Shown: one piece after another, positions 25,389 to 34,711 of the stretch
Position numbering within the stretch: position 1 is the stretch's first letter
Layout: the number at the start of each line of letters is the position of its first letter
From: Microbacterium halimionae
GTDB taxonomy: Bacteria > Actinomycetota > Actinomycetes > Actinomycetales > Microbacteriaceae
Direction: 5' to 3'
NCBI RefSeq assembly: GCF_011761265.1
Contig: NZ_JAAOZB010000001.1
Coordinates: 1,488,001 to 1,552,000 of the forward strand
DNA: 64,000 nt
The notes under the pieces: generated by a model
Seen by the model: only the letters and a program-made list of their open reading frames with translations
What the model was told of the DNA's origin: nothing
Databases searched by the model: none
Made by a program: the position numbers and the translations under genes

Positions 25389-26072
25389 GTGCCGATTGTG
25401 ACTGTCATTGTTCCCTGGCGGGAGTCTCCCTCGCGTGTTCCTGCGTTCGAGGCGTTGCAACGCTGGTACGCCGAAAATCTGCCGGAATATCAGCTGCGCA
25501 CGATTGATGCCACAGACGGAATATTCAATTTGGCTGCCTGCCGCAACGCCGGTCTCAGTGCGATTGGTCTTGACGACGTTGTTGTCATCAATGACGCTGA
25601 CACAGTGCCGGAAGCTCACGCGCTTCGCGAAGCTGTCGCGGCTGCCGCGACAAGCGGACTCGTCCACCTTCCGTATACCGAGTACCGGTGGCTGGGTGAC
25701 AGCGGTACCTCGCAGGCCATCGCTGGTCGCGACCTTTCGGAATGCGACGTAGAACAGGTCGTGGCGACCGCGTGTTCCGGTGTGTACGTGACAACGCCCC
25801 GCACGTGGCATGCGCACGGTGGGCAAGACGAACGCTTCCGCGGCTGGGGCTTCGAAGATGCCGCCTGGTATATCGCCCACGAGACTCTCCTCGGCTCAGC
25901 CCCCGTGCGTCACACGGGTCGTGTCTACGCGCTGAGTCACGTTGCCGAGATTCGCGCCGGTGCTCACTACGACGCGAACGCGTTGCTCATGGAGCGCTAC
26001 CGGGCGGCTTCCGGGGATCCGACGGCGATGGATCAGCTTGTTTCGGAGTGGGCTGAACGCAAAGTCGCGTAA
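25389..26072 (+). CDS. GT2/GT27-like glycosyltransferase
   Basis: 227 residues of a GT-A fold. VTVIVPWRESPSR opens the nucleotide-sugar domain, NDADTVP gives the metal-binding DxD (Asp69, Asp71), and GGQDERFRGWGFEDAA matches the galactosyltransferase C-terminal domain (Glyco_transf_7C) motif. It likely adds a hexose or N-acetylhexosamine to a cell-surface glycan. TAGGCT (25377-25382) ends 6 nt before the GTG start. The 3' end overlaps the convergent glycosyltransferase gene by 40 bp. Confidence 0.82.
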   Translation: MPIVTVIVPWRESPSRVPAFEALQRWYAENLPEYQLRTIDATDGIFNLAACRNAGLSAIGLDDVVVINDADTVPEAHALREAVAAAATSGLVHLPYTEYRWLGDSGTSQAIAGRDLSECDVEQVVATACSGVYVTTPRTWHAHGGQDERFRGWGFEDAAWYIAHETLLGSAPVRHTGRVYALSHVAEIRAGAHYDANALLMERYRAASGDPTAMDQLVSEWAERKVA

Positions 26073-27343
26073 GCGATCTGCGGTCCGGGAGTTTCGCGCT
26101 GCTCTGCGGCAATTGTCGACAGGAGCGATCGCGCCGTGTCAGGAAGATCCCGCACTCGCGCGAAGGATGCTGCAAGCTCATCCACAGTTGCCGCGTTCGG
26201 GTCGAGACTTTCGCCCAGGCCGGTGCGCGAAATTGCTGCCGCGCCTGCGAACTGATCAGTAGAAAACGGCAACACGACGAGCGGAACGCCCTGGCCGATC
26301 GCTTCGGTGACTGAATTATTTCCACCGTGGGTGACGGCGAAAGATGCCTCGCCTAAAAGACGCACCTGCGGCAGATACTCCCGAACGAGCCAGGCGTCCG
26401 GCAGGGCGCCGAGGGCCGACGTGGGTGTTGAGCCCGTGGCGATAGCGGTCCGCATCCCAATCTTCGAAAGCGCCGCTGAGACGCGTGCGAGAACGTCGTC
26501 GCGTACCGAAAGAAAGCTGCCAAAACTGACGTACGCGTAGGGCTCGCCGGTTGCGATCCACGCGTCGACTTCTTCATCAGCTGGTTCGGTTCGTCGGGTG
26601 GAACCGAGAAACTCATGCGGGGGTAGCTGGCGTCCGTCGCCGTCTGCGAGCGCGGCGGGATAGTTGTACAGCACGCGCGCGCCGTGCTCGGCGAAGGCGT
26701 CCTGGGTGGGCAACGCTTCGGGATTTATCGCGAGCGCGGCGCTGTTCCACTGCGCTGTGAAGCTTGCTGACACTTGTTCGCAGAGCGCACGGAGCTCAGC
26801 GAGTTCTTCGGCCTCGGGCGAGAATTCGCTCGGCCAGAATGGCGCGTAACCGTAAACTTCACCCGCCACCGGAAGTGCCGTCGGATGACCGAGCACAACG
26901 TCTCCGTAAGCGATCCCCGCAGCCTGCAATGCCACTCGTGCACTGAAAGCGAGGTGGTCGACGATGATTTCATCTGGCTCGAGGAGGGCCACGAGATCGA
27001 GCACTCGGCGTCCTGTTTCGACGGGCTGCCACATCAGGTCGGTGAGGCGTTCGTGGGCTTGATAGCGGAGAGTTGGGATCATGCCGCGCCGGGTGGCATC
27101 GAAAAATCCCTGCAGCGAGGCAGACTCTTCGGCCTCTTGCTCTTCAGTCCGGACGATCCGCGCGTTGTTGCCGCGACCGAGCGCAAGCTCGTGGTGTTCG
27201 AGGCCGAAGTCACGCACAATTGGTGCTGTCGCGGGTCCCGTTGCCACGACCACGCGTTCACCGGCATCTCGCCAGGCGGTGGCAAGAGTTGCGAGGGGAA
27301 GCAAGTGGGACGCGTAATCGGGGCTGATAACGAGCAGCGTCAT
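26033..27343 (-). CDS. GT1 (UDP-glycosyltransferase/MGT-type) glycosyltransferase
   Basis: 436 residues of the GT-B fold. The N-terminus MTLLVISPDYASHLLPLATLA and the C-terminal donor-binding region THGGNNSVTEAIGQGVPLVVLPFSTDQF place it with macrolide/UDP glycosyltransferases. PYAYVSFGSF is the standard start of the second domain. Acceptors of this family range from natural products to lipids. Its start overlaps the stop of the HEAT-GT gene by 4 nt, so the two are coupled. Confidence 0.88.
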   Translation of the reverse strand: MTLLVISPDYASHLLPLATLATAWRDAGERVVVATGPATAPIVRDFGLEHHELALGRGNNARIVRTEEQEAEESASLQGFFDATRRGMIPTLRYQAHERLTDLMWQPVETGRRVLDLVALLEPDEIIVDHLAFSARVALQAAGIAYGDVVLGHPTALPVAGEVYGYAPFWPSEFSPEAEELAELRALCEQVSASFTAQWNSAALAINPEALPTQDAFAEHGARVLYNYPAALADGDGRQLPPHEFLGSTRRTEPADEEVDAWIATGEPYAYVSFGSFLSVRDDVLARVSAALSKIGMRTAIATGSTPTSALGALPDAWLVREYLPQVRLLGEASFAVTHGGNNSVTEAIGQGVPLVVLPFSTDQFAGAAAISRTGLGESLDPNAATVDELAASFARVRDLPDTARSLLSTIAAEQRETPGPQIAYATLRSAHSETS

Positions 27344-29496
27344 AGTACGCCCCGAGCTTCGCGTACGAGCTCTGCTTCGTCGGCAACGACGTGTCGGTAC
27401 ACCGGGCCAAGGGCGCTTGCCATGGCTTGGATGGTGAAGTTGTCGCTGACCATATCGTGCGCGGCATCCGCTCGTTCTGTTCCCGGTAATACGGCGAGCT
27501 CGAGGGCTGCGCCGACGGCCCGCTCGAGCATCTCGCGGTTCCAGGTTTCGGTCAGGATGCCGGTGCGTCCCTGCTCGACGTAGGTTGCCGGACCGCCGCC
27601 ATCGGGAGCAACGACAGTGAGGCCCGTGGCCATGGCTTCAAGCAGAGCAATACCGAACTCTTCTTTCACACTCGCGCACACGTAAGCGCCGTGCGGGGCA
27701 GCGAGGTCGGGAAGACCGAATCGTGCCGCGGCCAGCCAGCGTGCTGCGACATTGTTCGGCTGGTGGCCGGCGAGGAGTAGCCCATGGCTGATGCGCTCTG
27801 TGGCGGGTACGACAGCGTTGATGCGCTCGAGCTGTTCGCGTTCATCGAGAGATGGAGTGTCGAGATCACCACCGATGATGACGAGGTTCGCCCGTTCGCG
27901 AAGATCGCTCTGCGCCCAGGTCTCAACGAGCGTTGCCATACCCTTGACGCGGTGCAAACGACCGAGACTCACGATCAGGGGGAGTACGCGGCGCTCGGGC
28001 GGTAGCCCTTGCAGTAGGTCGCGCAACGCGTTGAGGCTCGGCGTCGCCGCGGCGCCCTCGGCGTGGGAGCGCGCCTCGGCGACGGAATCCTCGGTGACGA
28101 CGAGGTCGACGCCCTCTGCGACGATCGTGTGGCGTTCGGGGTGAGAAGTTATGTCGATGCCAACGAGCTGCTTCATGTCGCGCTCCAACTCAGGACGCGG
28201 AAAGAGCACCGTGTGTGCTGCGTTCGACGAGAGTCGCTGCACGAGCCGCGTGCGGAACCAGAAATGCTCGCGGAGGTCGGTCTCGCCGAAGTCGGTGCGC
28301 GTGAGATCTCCCGAGAGGTCGAGTGAACGGATCACCGCGTGGGGGTCGGGTGCGACCGTGAACACGACCGGAATACCCAGTTCGCGCGCGACGTCTGCCG
28401 CAGCAAGGCTTCCGACATCCGCCATTCGCAGGTGCAGCAGATCGACGTGGCCGGCAGCACGGAGCACGCGACGGATGCCACGGCGAATCGTCACACGTAA
28501 CGGCCATGCCGCAGCCGACGGCATCGGCTCGTCGGCAAGCGGCACGCGCGCGTACATGTGACCCGAGTCGCTCGCGCCAATGTCGAGGAGGTCGCTCGTC
28601 GCCTGAGCGAGGGGACCACGCGAAAGTGTCAGAACACGTTGCACACCAACGGCGGAGTCGGTCACGAGGGCGTCACCGAGGCGCACGAGCAAGGTGGCGA
28701 TACCACCGTTGTCGCCTGCGCCGGCGAATGCCAGCGTGGGATCGATGTCGGCGTGCAGGAACATCTGCGCGACTGTCATCCCCTCGGTGTCGTCGCCACT
28801 GTGCTGCGGGGTCGGCTCGAGGTCGAGTAGCGCGATGCGAGCCGCGGCTCCGATGCGGTCGCCCTCGAGCAGAATTTCTTCCAGCACCGGAGTGATGGCG
28901 CCGCTTTGCGCTGCGCGTTGCCCCAGGGCTTCGATCGCTGCACGTCGAGCGGGGAGGGATTCAGCGTGATCTTGCGCGATCAGAAGCAGCGGCCGCGTGG
29001 CGACGTCACCGCGCACGAGACCCAGAGTTTCCACGAGTCGAGCGCGTGCGTCAGGCGCTGCGATACCCAAAAGGGCAGCTTCAAGTCCGACAGATAGGGC
29101 ATCTCGCGCGTCGTTCGACCACACCTCAAGGGTGCGCTGTGCCAGCATTCCGCCGAAGCCGCCGTCGGCTACTGCCGCGATCAAGCGACCCATGGCCTCA
29201 ATGCGTGGCAACGAAGATGACAGCGCCCAGGTGGCGTGCTCTCGGATGGTTGCGCGTGGGTCAGAGAGCAGTGCGCACAGCATGCGGCCCGCCTGCTCGT
29301 CGTAGATCTCCGCGAGGGCGTGCACCGCGGCGATTGCGGCAACCTCATCTGTGCCGCGAATCGCAGTGTTCAGCACACGCAGCGTGCGAACGCCCGGGTC
29401 GCGACCGGCTTCGAAAGCCAAGTCGTCAGCGAGATGCATGGCATCGACAATGCTCGGCGCCTGAAGCACCGCGTCGAGAGCTGTTTGCACGCCCAT
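27340..29496 (-). CDS. HEAT-repeat/GT4 glycosyltransferase fusion
   Basis: About 718 residues in two parts. Residues 1-215 are helical repeats of HEAT type (e.g. EVAAIAAVHALAEIYDEQAGRMLCALLSDPRATIREHATWAL). The C-terminal 450 residues are a GT-B glycosyltransferase of family 4: VDLLHLRMADVGSLAAADVARELGIPVVFTVA, PLIVSLGRLHRVKGMATLVETW, and the KEEFGIALLEAMATG donor motif. HEAT repeats usually mediate protein contacts, so the fusion may tether the enzyme to partners. The second ATG (29496) is preferred because AGGGG lies 6 nt before it; 29502 is the alternative. Head gene of a two-gene operon. Confidence 0.85.
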   Translation of the reverse strand: MGVQTALDAVLQAPSIVDAMHLADDLAFEAGRDPGVRTLRVLNTAIRGTDEVAAIAAVHALAEIYDEQAGRMLCALLSDPRATIREHATWALSSSLPRIEAMGRLIAAVADGGFGGMLAQRTLEVWSNDARDALSVGLEAALLGIAAPDARARLVETLGLVRGDVATRPLLLIAQDHAESLPARRAAIEALGQRAAQSGAITPVLEEILLEGDRIGAAARIALLDLEPTPQHSGDDTEGMTVAQMFLHADIDPTLAFAGAGDNGGIATLLVRLGDALVTDSAVGVQRVLTLSRGPLAQATSDLLDIGASDSGHMYARVPLADEPMPSAAAWPLRVTIRRGIRRVLRAAGHVDLLHLRMADVGSLAAADVARELGIPVVFTVAPDPHAVIRSLDLSGDLTRTDFGETDLREHFWFRTRLVQRLSSNAAHTVLFPRPELERDMKQLVGIDITSHPERHTIVAEGVDLVVTEDSVAEARSHAEGAAATPSLNALRDLLQGLPPERRVLPLIVSLGRLHRVKGMATLVETWAQSDLRERANLVIIGGDLDTPSLDEREQLERINAVVPATERISHGLLLAGHQPNNVAARWLAAARFGLPDLAAPHGAYVCASVKEEFGIALLEAMATGLTVVAPDGGGPATYVEQGRTGILTETWNREMLERAVGAALELAVLPGTERADAAHDMVSDNFTIQAMASALGPVYRHVVADEAELVREARGVL

Positions 29497-29669
29497 CGGC
29501 ATCCCCTTTTTTCTGCTGACCCACAGTTCGCAAGCCGCTTTGAATCGTAACGCGCAGAGGTAGCTGATTGGTGCGAAGTTGGGCGTGGTGTATCGGACTA
29601 GTTGCCCAGCTGGTGCGCGGAAGAAGCGGCTAGCGTGTACGGGGCTGTTTGGTCGGCGAAAGAGGAGTC

Positions 29670-30860
29670 ATGCGTCTGGTTGTAATTGGTGATGTCGGAG
29701 TAGTCGACGGCATGATGCACATTGGCGATGAGGCCATGTTCGAAGCGCTGTGTGACGAAATGCGTGCCCGCGGTGGAGATATCGTTGCGGTGTCTTCGGC
29801 TCCGCGCGAAACAGCCGCGCGCTATGGCGTTGACGCGATCGGTCGAATCGATTTCGATCGCTTGAGCCGTGCCGACGCCGAGGCTCGACTTGATGGGGTC
29901 GCTGCGGCTCTTGGCGGAACGGCATCCGCAGATGAACGCATTGGCACGATGATCGCTGAGATCACGTCGGCGGATGCCGTCATCATCGCGGGCGCCGGAA
30001 ACCTTGCGTCGACCTGGCCCACTCACATTTACGAGCGGGTGGCGATGTCGCGAATCGCTCGAGCTCTGGGTCGCCCGCTCTTTGTCACTGGCCAGACATT
30101 GGGCCCGAAGTTGAATGAACGCGATCGTGAGCTCGTCGGCGAGATCATCCGGCATGCAGCTCTCGTTGGCGTGCGCGAAACAACGTCGCAGGCACTGTCT
30201 GCTGATCTGGGGGTGCCCGCGCGGCTCGGCGTCGATGACGCGTCTTTCCTTGCATGGGATGAGATCGGGTTGCCATCAAATCGGTCGGGCGTTCTCATCA
30301 GCCTCTCGCTGCACCTCGGGGGAGTCGACCGCGTTGAAGCGACGACGCGGATTGCAGCGCTCGCTGATGCCGCCGCCAGAGTCACCGGAGAGCCCGTGCG
30401 CTTTCACGCGCATTTTGGCGCTGTGGATGATGAGGCACCGCGCGGCGACGCGCTTTTGCACGATGAGATCCGAGCCCGCATGCAGTCGGCGTCTGAGGTG
30501 CTGCCGACCGGCACACCGCGTCAGGCGGCGCTCGCCGCCCGAAGTGCAGCGCTGCTCATCACTGGCCGCTACCACCCCGCCGTTTTCGCGGCACCCGCAG
30601 GGGTTCCGGTTCTCGGACTCGTGACCGACGAATACACCCGAATAAAGCAGCGGGGAGCGTTAGCGCACTGGGGGCAATCGAGCACTGTGGCGCTCGCCGC
30701 GGTAGATACCGACGGCATCCCGGTGCTTGAGGCGCTGTGGCAACAGCGGGAACGAGTCGCTCAAAGCGCTGCTGAGGCGGTGACGGCTGCACGAGTCGAA
30801 TCCGACTCGTGGTGGACGCACATTGCAGAGAGTGTCGCGAAAATGCGGAAAGCGTCGTGA
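29670..30860 (+). CDS. polysaccharide pyruvyl transferase family protein
   Basis: 396 residues. IGDVGVVDGMMHIGDEAMFEAL, ADAVIIAGAGNLASTWPTHIYERVAM, PLFVTGQTLGP and LLITGRYHPAVFAAPAGVPVLGL follow the PS_pyruv_trans/CsaB pattern. Members attach pyruvate ketals from phosphoenolpyruvate to sugars of cell-wall or capsular polysaccharides. AAAGAGGAG precedes the ATG at 29670. It is divergent from the HEAT-GT operon and likely modifies the glycan those enzymes build; this is an inference from position. Confidence 0.85.
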   Translation: MRLVVIGDVGVVDGMMHIGDEAMFEALCDEMRARGGDIVAVSSAPRETAARYGVDAIGRIDFDRLSRADAEARLDGVAAALGGTASADERIGTMIAEITSADAVIIAGAGNLASTWPTHIYERVAMSRIARALGRPLFVTGQTLGPKLNERDRELVGEIIRHAALVGVRETTSQALSADLGVPARLGVDDASFLAWDEIGLPSNRSGVLISLSLHLGGVDRVEATTRIAALADAAARVTGEPVRFHAHFGAVDDEAPRGDALLHDEIRARMQSASEVLPTGTPRQAALAARSAALLITGRYHPAVFAAPAGVPVLGLVTDEYTRIKQRGALAHWGQSSTVALAAVDTDGIPVLEALWQQRERVAQSAAEAVTAARVESDSWWTHIAESVAKMRKAS

Positions 30861-30927
30861 GCGCAACCCCTTCGCATTGACGCAAGCACACCGTATCGTT
30901 CAGAAAGAAGAGCTAGGGGACGATGTT

Positions 30928-32112
30928 GTGGGTAGCACTCAAGACTTAATACGTCGCGACGCGATCGCGACGTATCGTGTGGTCGGAGAACCAGCTGATG
31001 CCGATCTTCAGGGTCTGGTTCGGCTCGCGACCCTGATGTGCGACGTTCCCGTTGCAGTGATCAACATCATCGACGAGCACTCGCAGCACCAGATCGCCGC
31101 AGTCGGGATCGAGCGGGCGATGTGCGCGCGCAAAGACTCGTTGTGCTCCATCGTGATCGAGCAAAAGAAGCCGCTAGTGATCGCGGACGCTCGGGCAGAT
31201 GAGGCACTTGCACACCATCCGTTCGTCGACGGCACACTCGCGCGGGTCAGGTTCTACGCCTCGAGCCCGCTCATTACACCCGAAGGCGTTGCGATCGGGA
31301 CGCTGTGTTTGTTCGATTCGCACCCTCGGGAACTAGCACCGGACAGGCGCGAGGCGCTAGATCTCCTTGCCGGCCAAGCGATGGACGTGCTGGAGCTTCG
31401 CCGCATCACCCACGAATTGTTCACAGCAAACGACAGACTCGAGCGCTTCGCGGCTCAAGTTACTCACGATCTCTCAAACCCGCTCAGTGCCGTCACCGGG
31501 TTCATCGAATTAGCAGCCGACGGCGCAGAATCGTTGGGCGCCCCGGACGTGACGCATGCGCTCGAGCGCGCCGATGCCGCGTCGGTTCGAATGGCACGGA
31601 TGCTTGCTGATCTTTTGAACTACGTACGTGTCGGAGATTCGGACCGGGTGCGCAACGAAATCACACTCGCCGACGTCATCCGAGTGGCGCTGGACGATCT
31701 CGCTGCCGTCATCACCGAGTCGCGCGTCTCTGTGACAGTCGAGGCGAACGAGAGAATCGTTGCAGACGAGATGGCGTGCGAAGTTCTCTTTCAAAACTTG
31801 ATCGCCAACGCCATCAAGTTCGCCGGGGCGAGTCGAGATGCCCCGCGTGTTGAGATCCGGGCGGTGTCGATCACCGACGGAGTGCGCGTCACAGTTGATG
31901 ACGATGGCCCAGGAATATCCCCAGATCAGCGCGAACGAGTCTTCGGCCTCATGGAGCGCGGGGACAATCACAATCTGCCCGGCCTTGGTCTTGGGCTTTC
32001 GACATGCCGACGCATCGTCGAAAGTCACGGTGGAAGCATTGGAATCACCGAATCGCCCATGGGCGGCGCGCGATTTTCACTTATCTTTCCCCGGTCAACG
32101 TCCGCCGCGTGA
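30928..32112 (+). CDS. GAF-domain sensor histidine kinase, orphan
   Basis: 394 residues. A GAF domain spans about 25-155 (VRLATLMCDVPVAVINIIDE… ASSPLITPEGVAIGTLCLFD), followed by the phosphoacceptor helix QVTHDLSNPLSAVTGF (His180) and a HATPase domain with N-box NLIANAIKFA, DDDGPGIS and GLGLGLS. There is no membrane helix, so it senses a cytosolic signal or a partner. No response regulator gene is nearby. The GTG at 30928 with AGGGGA upstream is the preferred start, but the frame extends back to 30823 and overlaps the pyruvyl transferase gene, so the start is uncertain. Confidence 0.85.
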   Translation: MGSTQDLIRRDAIATYRVVGEPADADLQGLVRLATLMCDVPVAVINIIDEHSQHQIAAVGIERAMCARKDSLCSIVIEQKKPLVIADARADEALAHHPFVDGTLARVRFYASSPLITPEGVAIGTLCLFDSHPRELAPDRREALDLLAGQAMDVLELRRITHELFTANDRLERFAAQVTHDLSNPLSAVTGFIELAADGAESLGAPDVTHALERADAASVRMARMLADLLNYVRVGDSDRVRNEITLADVIRVALDDLAAVITESRVSVTVEANERIVADEMACEVLFQNLIANAIKFAGASRDAPRVEIRAVSITDGVRVTVDDDGPGISPDQRERVFGLMERGDNHNLPGLGLGLSTCRRIVESHGGSIGITESPMGGARFSLIFPRSTSAA

Positions 32113-32176
32113 AGACGTGCCTCTCGTCGGCTCCGACCGATGTACCGCGGCACGGATTGGTGCCGTCGCGATTCCG

Positions 32177-33025
32177 TCAGGGGATCGGGCCCGTCGCGAC
32201 GGGACGCCCTGCAGTGTTCGACCATTGGCTCCACGAGCCAGGGAAGATGGTGACATCGACCCCCGTGGCCGCCCCTGCGAGTGCGAAGTGTGCAGCCGTC
32301 AGCCCTGAGCCGCAGTAGGCGGCGACGGTCGAGTCATACGTCACGCCGACGCTGGCGAGGGCTTCGAGTATCGCATCAGGTTCTGCAAACCGGTCGCCGT
32401 CGAGATAGGCGCCTGCGGGCAGGTTGACGGCTCCCGGGATGTGGCCCGCGATCGGGTCGTACGGCTCGGACTCGCCTCGGTAGCGCTCGGGCGCACGCAC
32501 GTCGATCAATATGCCCCGGGCGGGCCAGGATTCGGCATCGTCGATCGTTGCGATTCCTCGACTCAGCTCTTGGAGCTTGATCGAGCCGGGCGCGGGCACA
32601 ACTTCGCCCACTTCCAGCGGAAGGCCCGCTGCCGTCCATGCCGACAAGCCGCCGTTGAGCACGCGCACGTTTTCGACGCCCGAATGGGTGAGTAGCCACC
32701 ATGCGCGCGCGGCCGACACTGAGCGATAGTCGTCGTAGACAACGACCGCGTCGCCATCGTTGAGGCCCCAGCGCCGCGCGGCATCCTGAAGTACATCGCG
32801 GGATGGAACCGGATGCCGACCCTCCGATGCGTCACCGTGCGTGGCAAGTTCCGTGTCCATGTCTACGTATACCGCGCCGGGAAGATGGCCCGCGCGGTGG
32901 TCGGGGAGTCCATCGGGCTGCTCGAGCCGGTATCGCACATCGAGCAGACGGATGCCGTCACCTGCCTCGAGGTGGGTCTGGAGTTCGTCCACGGAAATGA
33001 GGGGGAGTATCGAGGATGCCGCCAT
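32177..33025 (-). CDS. sseA: two-domain rhodanese sulfurtransferase
   Basis: 282 residues with two rhodanese domains. The N-terminal one has YDDYRS in place of the catalytic Cys loop (inactive, as usual); the C-terminal one carries AYCGSGLTAAH with the catalytic Cys in a CGSGLT loop. That loop is intermediate between thiosulfate (CRKGVT) and mercaptopyruvate (CGSGVT) types and favours 3-mercaptopyruvate as donor. It supplies sulfane sulfur in the cytosol. It is monocistronic and convergent with the histidine kinase gene. Confidence 0.88.
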   Translation of the reverse strand: MAASSILPLISVDELQTHLEAGDGIRLLDVRYRLEQPDGLPDHRAGHLPGAVYVDMDTELATHGDASEGRHPVPSRDVLQDAARRWGLNDGDAVVVYDDYRSVSAARAWWLLTHSGVENVRVLNGGLSAWTAAGLPLEVGEVVPAPGSIKLQELSRGIATIDDAESWPARGILIDVRAPERYRGESEPYDPIAGHIPGAVNLPAGAYLDGDRFAEPDAILEALASVGVTYDSTVAAYCGSGLTAAHFALAGAATGVDVTIFPGSWSQWSNTAGRPVATGPIP

Positions 33026-33207
33026 CCCGACATCCTCCCACTACGAGGTTTGGCAATGCGTGTTGCAGATAAGGCATCTTTGCAGGCACTTTCAGGGGAC
33101 GGCGATGTGCCGGGTGATCGATTCGCTTGCCGGCACCAGCGTTGGTCTGAGTTGCGCTTCGGGCGAAGCGCACTTACGAGCTCGAAATGGTTTGGTTTGC
33201 TGGTCAC

Positions 33208-34170
33208 ATGCGACGAGTACTAGTGCTGGGTGGGACGGGGTGGTTGGGGCGCGAGATCTCGCGAAGGGAAGTTGAGAGAGGCGCCGAGGTCTTCTGTCTC
33301 GCTCGTGGTCACTCAGGGCACGTTGCTGATGGGGCGCACCTTATCTGCGCAGACCGCTCGTCCGCGGGTGCGTACGACGAGGTGAAGACCGATTGGGACG
33401 ACGTAATCGAGCTTGCCTATGAGCCAGCTCTAGTGGAACCGGCTTTGGAGGCACTTGCTGCACACGCCGCCCATTGGACACTGGTGTCTTCGGTGTCTGT
33501 GTACAGCAAAAACGATGAGCCGGGCGCTGACGAATCCGCCCGACTGGTCGAGCCGCAGGACTTGTCCCGCTATGCGGACGCGAAGGTCGCCGCGGAGCGC
33601 AGTAGTGCCGCCGCACTCGGAGATCGCCTCCTTATCGCCCGACCGGGCCTCATCGTCGGGCCGGGTGACCCCAGCGACAGGTTCGGATACTGGGTCGCAC
33701 GTCTTGAGCGAAGTGGCCCAGCACTTATTCCGACAGTCGACCGTCGTTTCGTTCAGGTCATAGACGTTGCCGACCTCGCGTCGTGGATCGAACAGGCGGG
33801 ACGCGAACGGGTTATCGGCGCCATCAATGCCGTCGGGGAAGTGCACCAGATGCGTGATTTCTTCACTGCTGCCATCGAAGCAACGGCTTACCGGGGAGAT
33901 CTGGTGGAGCTCGACGATCAGATCCTGCTCGCTCAGGGCGTGAACTTCTGGGCCGGGCCCCGGTCGCTGCCACTCTGGCTCCCAGAGACCGACACAGCAT
34001 TCATGCAACGCTCCGGGGCCGCATTTCTCGCTGCTGGCGGCACATTGACCGCTCTCGATGCCACACTTGCCCGAGTACTAGCGGACGAGTCATCGCGAAA
34101 CGTACATCGAGAGCGGCGGGCTGGTCTCACTCCGATCGAAGAGATCACTGTCTTGCAGGCGGCTGGGTGA
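33208..34170 (+). CDS. NAD-dependent epimerase/dehydratase-like protein
   Basis: 320 residues of the extended SDR type. The Rossmann motif is VLVLGGTGWLG at the N-terminus; VSSVSVYS and YADAKVAAE hold the Ser and the Tyr-x-x-x-Lys-like element (Y-A-D-A-K). The C-terminal part resembles actinobacterial reductases annotated as isoflavone-reductase-like. The substrate is unknown. The ATG at 33208 starts directly at the conserved fold; an earlier ATG at 33187 adds seven residues. No clear ribosome site or -10 box fixes the start. Confidence 0.8.
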   Translation: MRRVLVLGGTGWLGREISRREVERGAEVFCLARGHSGHVADGAHLICADRSSAGAYDEVKTDWDDVIELAYEPALVEPALEALAAHAAHWTLVSSVSVYSKNDEPGADESARLVEPQDLSRYADAKVAAERSSAAALGDRLLIARPGLIVGPGDPSDRFGYWVARLERSGPALIPTVDRRFVQVIDVADLASWIEQAGRERVIGAINAVGEVHQMRDFFTAAIEATAYRGDLVELDDQILLAQGVNFWAGPRSLPLWLPETDTAFMQRSGAAFLAAGGTLTALDATLARVLADESSRNVHRERRAGLTPIEEITVLQAAG

Positions 34171-34324
34171 GGGACCGGCCAATGACTGTGGCGTCAGCCT
34201 CCCGGCTCTGGCGCTCTCGTCAGCGCCCTCGACGAAAACTCTCTAGCGCGCTCAAGATGACAGATTTGCGGGCAGCGGTCGAAGGTCTGGCGTCAATACG
34301 GTGGCCGCATCGGCTCTCGTTGGC

Positions 34325-34630
34325 TCACGAGTTCGCCGGCGTGTGATTCGGGAAGTCCGTTTCTCCGATGCCGCCTGGTTCGTAGAAAGACACAACGAAC
34401 CTGTGCGCTGCCGCGACGAGCTCCTCCACGGTGATGCGAGGTGCGGGGCGTGTCTCTGCATCCTTTTCGCCCGCTGCGGTCCAACCGAAAGACTGGCCGA
34501 TGGTGAACCCGTAGGTTCCCTCTGCTGGCCCGTTCAGCCACACGAAGTCGTAGCTCATTGCGCCGTCTGGTTGTGTTCGCTCGCTGATTCGGAACAGCTC
34601 GCCTTGGGCGACAACCTCGAAGCTCTCCAC
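34325..34630 (-). CDS. hypothetical 101-residue protein
   Basis: No family recognised. The sequence (MESFEVVAQGELFRISERTQPDGAMSYDF…) looks like a compact alpha/beta protein rather than an antisense artefact. The GTG start at 34630 is supported by TAGAAT (34637-34642) ending exactly 6 nt upstream, which argues that the gene is real and leaderless. It is flanked by orphan genes. Confidence 0.6.
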   Translation of the reverse strand: MESFEVVAQGELFRISERTQPDGAMSYDFVWLNGPAEGTYGFTIGQSFGWTAAGEKDAETRPAPRITVEELVAAAHRFVVSFYEPGGIGETDFPNHTPANS

Positions 34631-34711
34631 CGGGCGATTCTAGGTCGGGCGGGCGCGTCCCCGCACAGCAGCTTTGCGCAGACGGGTCGACCTGCATGCG
34701 GCTGACGTGAT

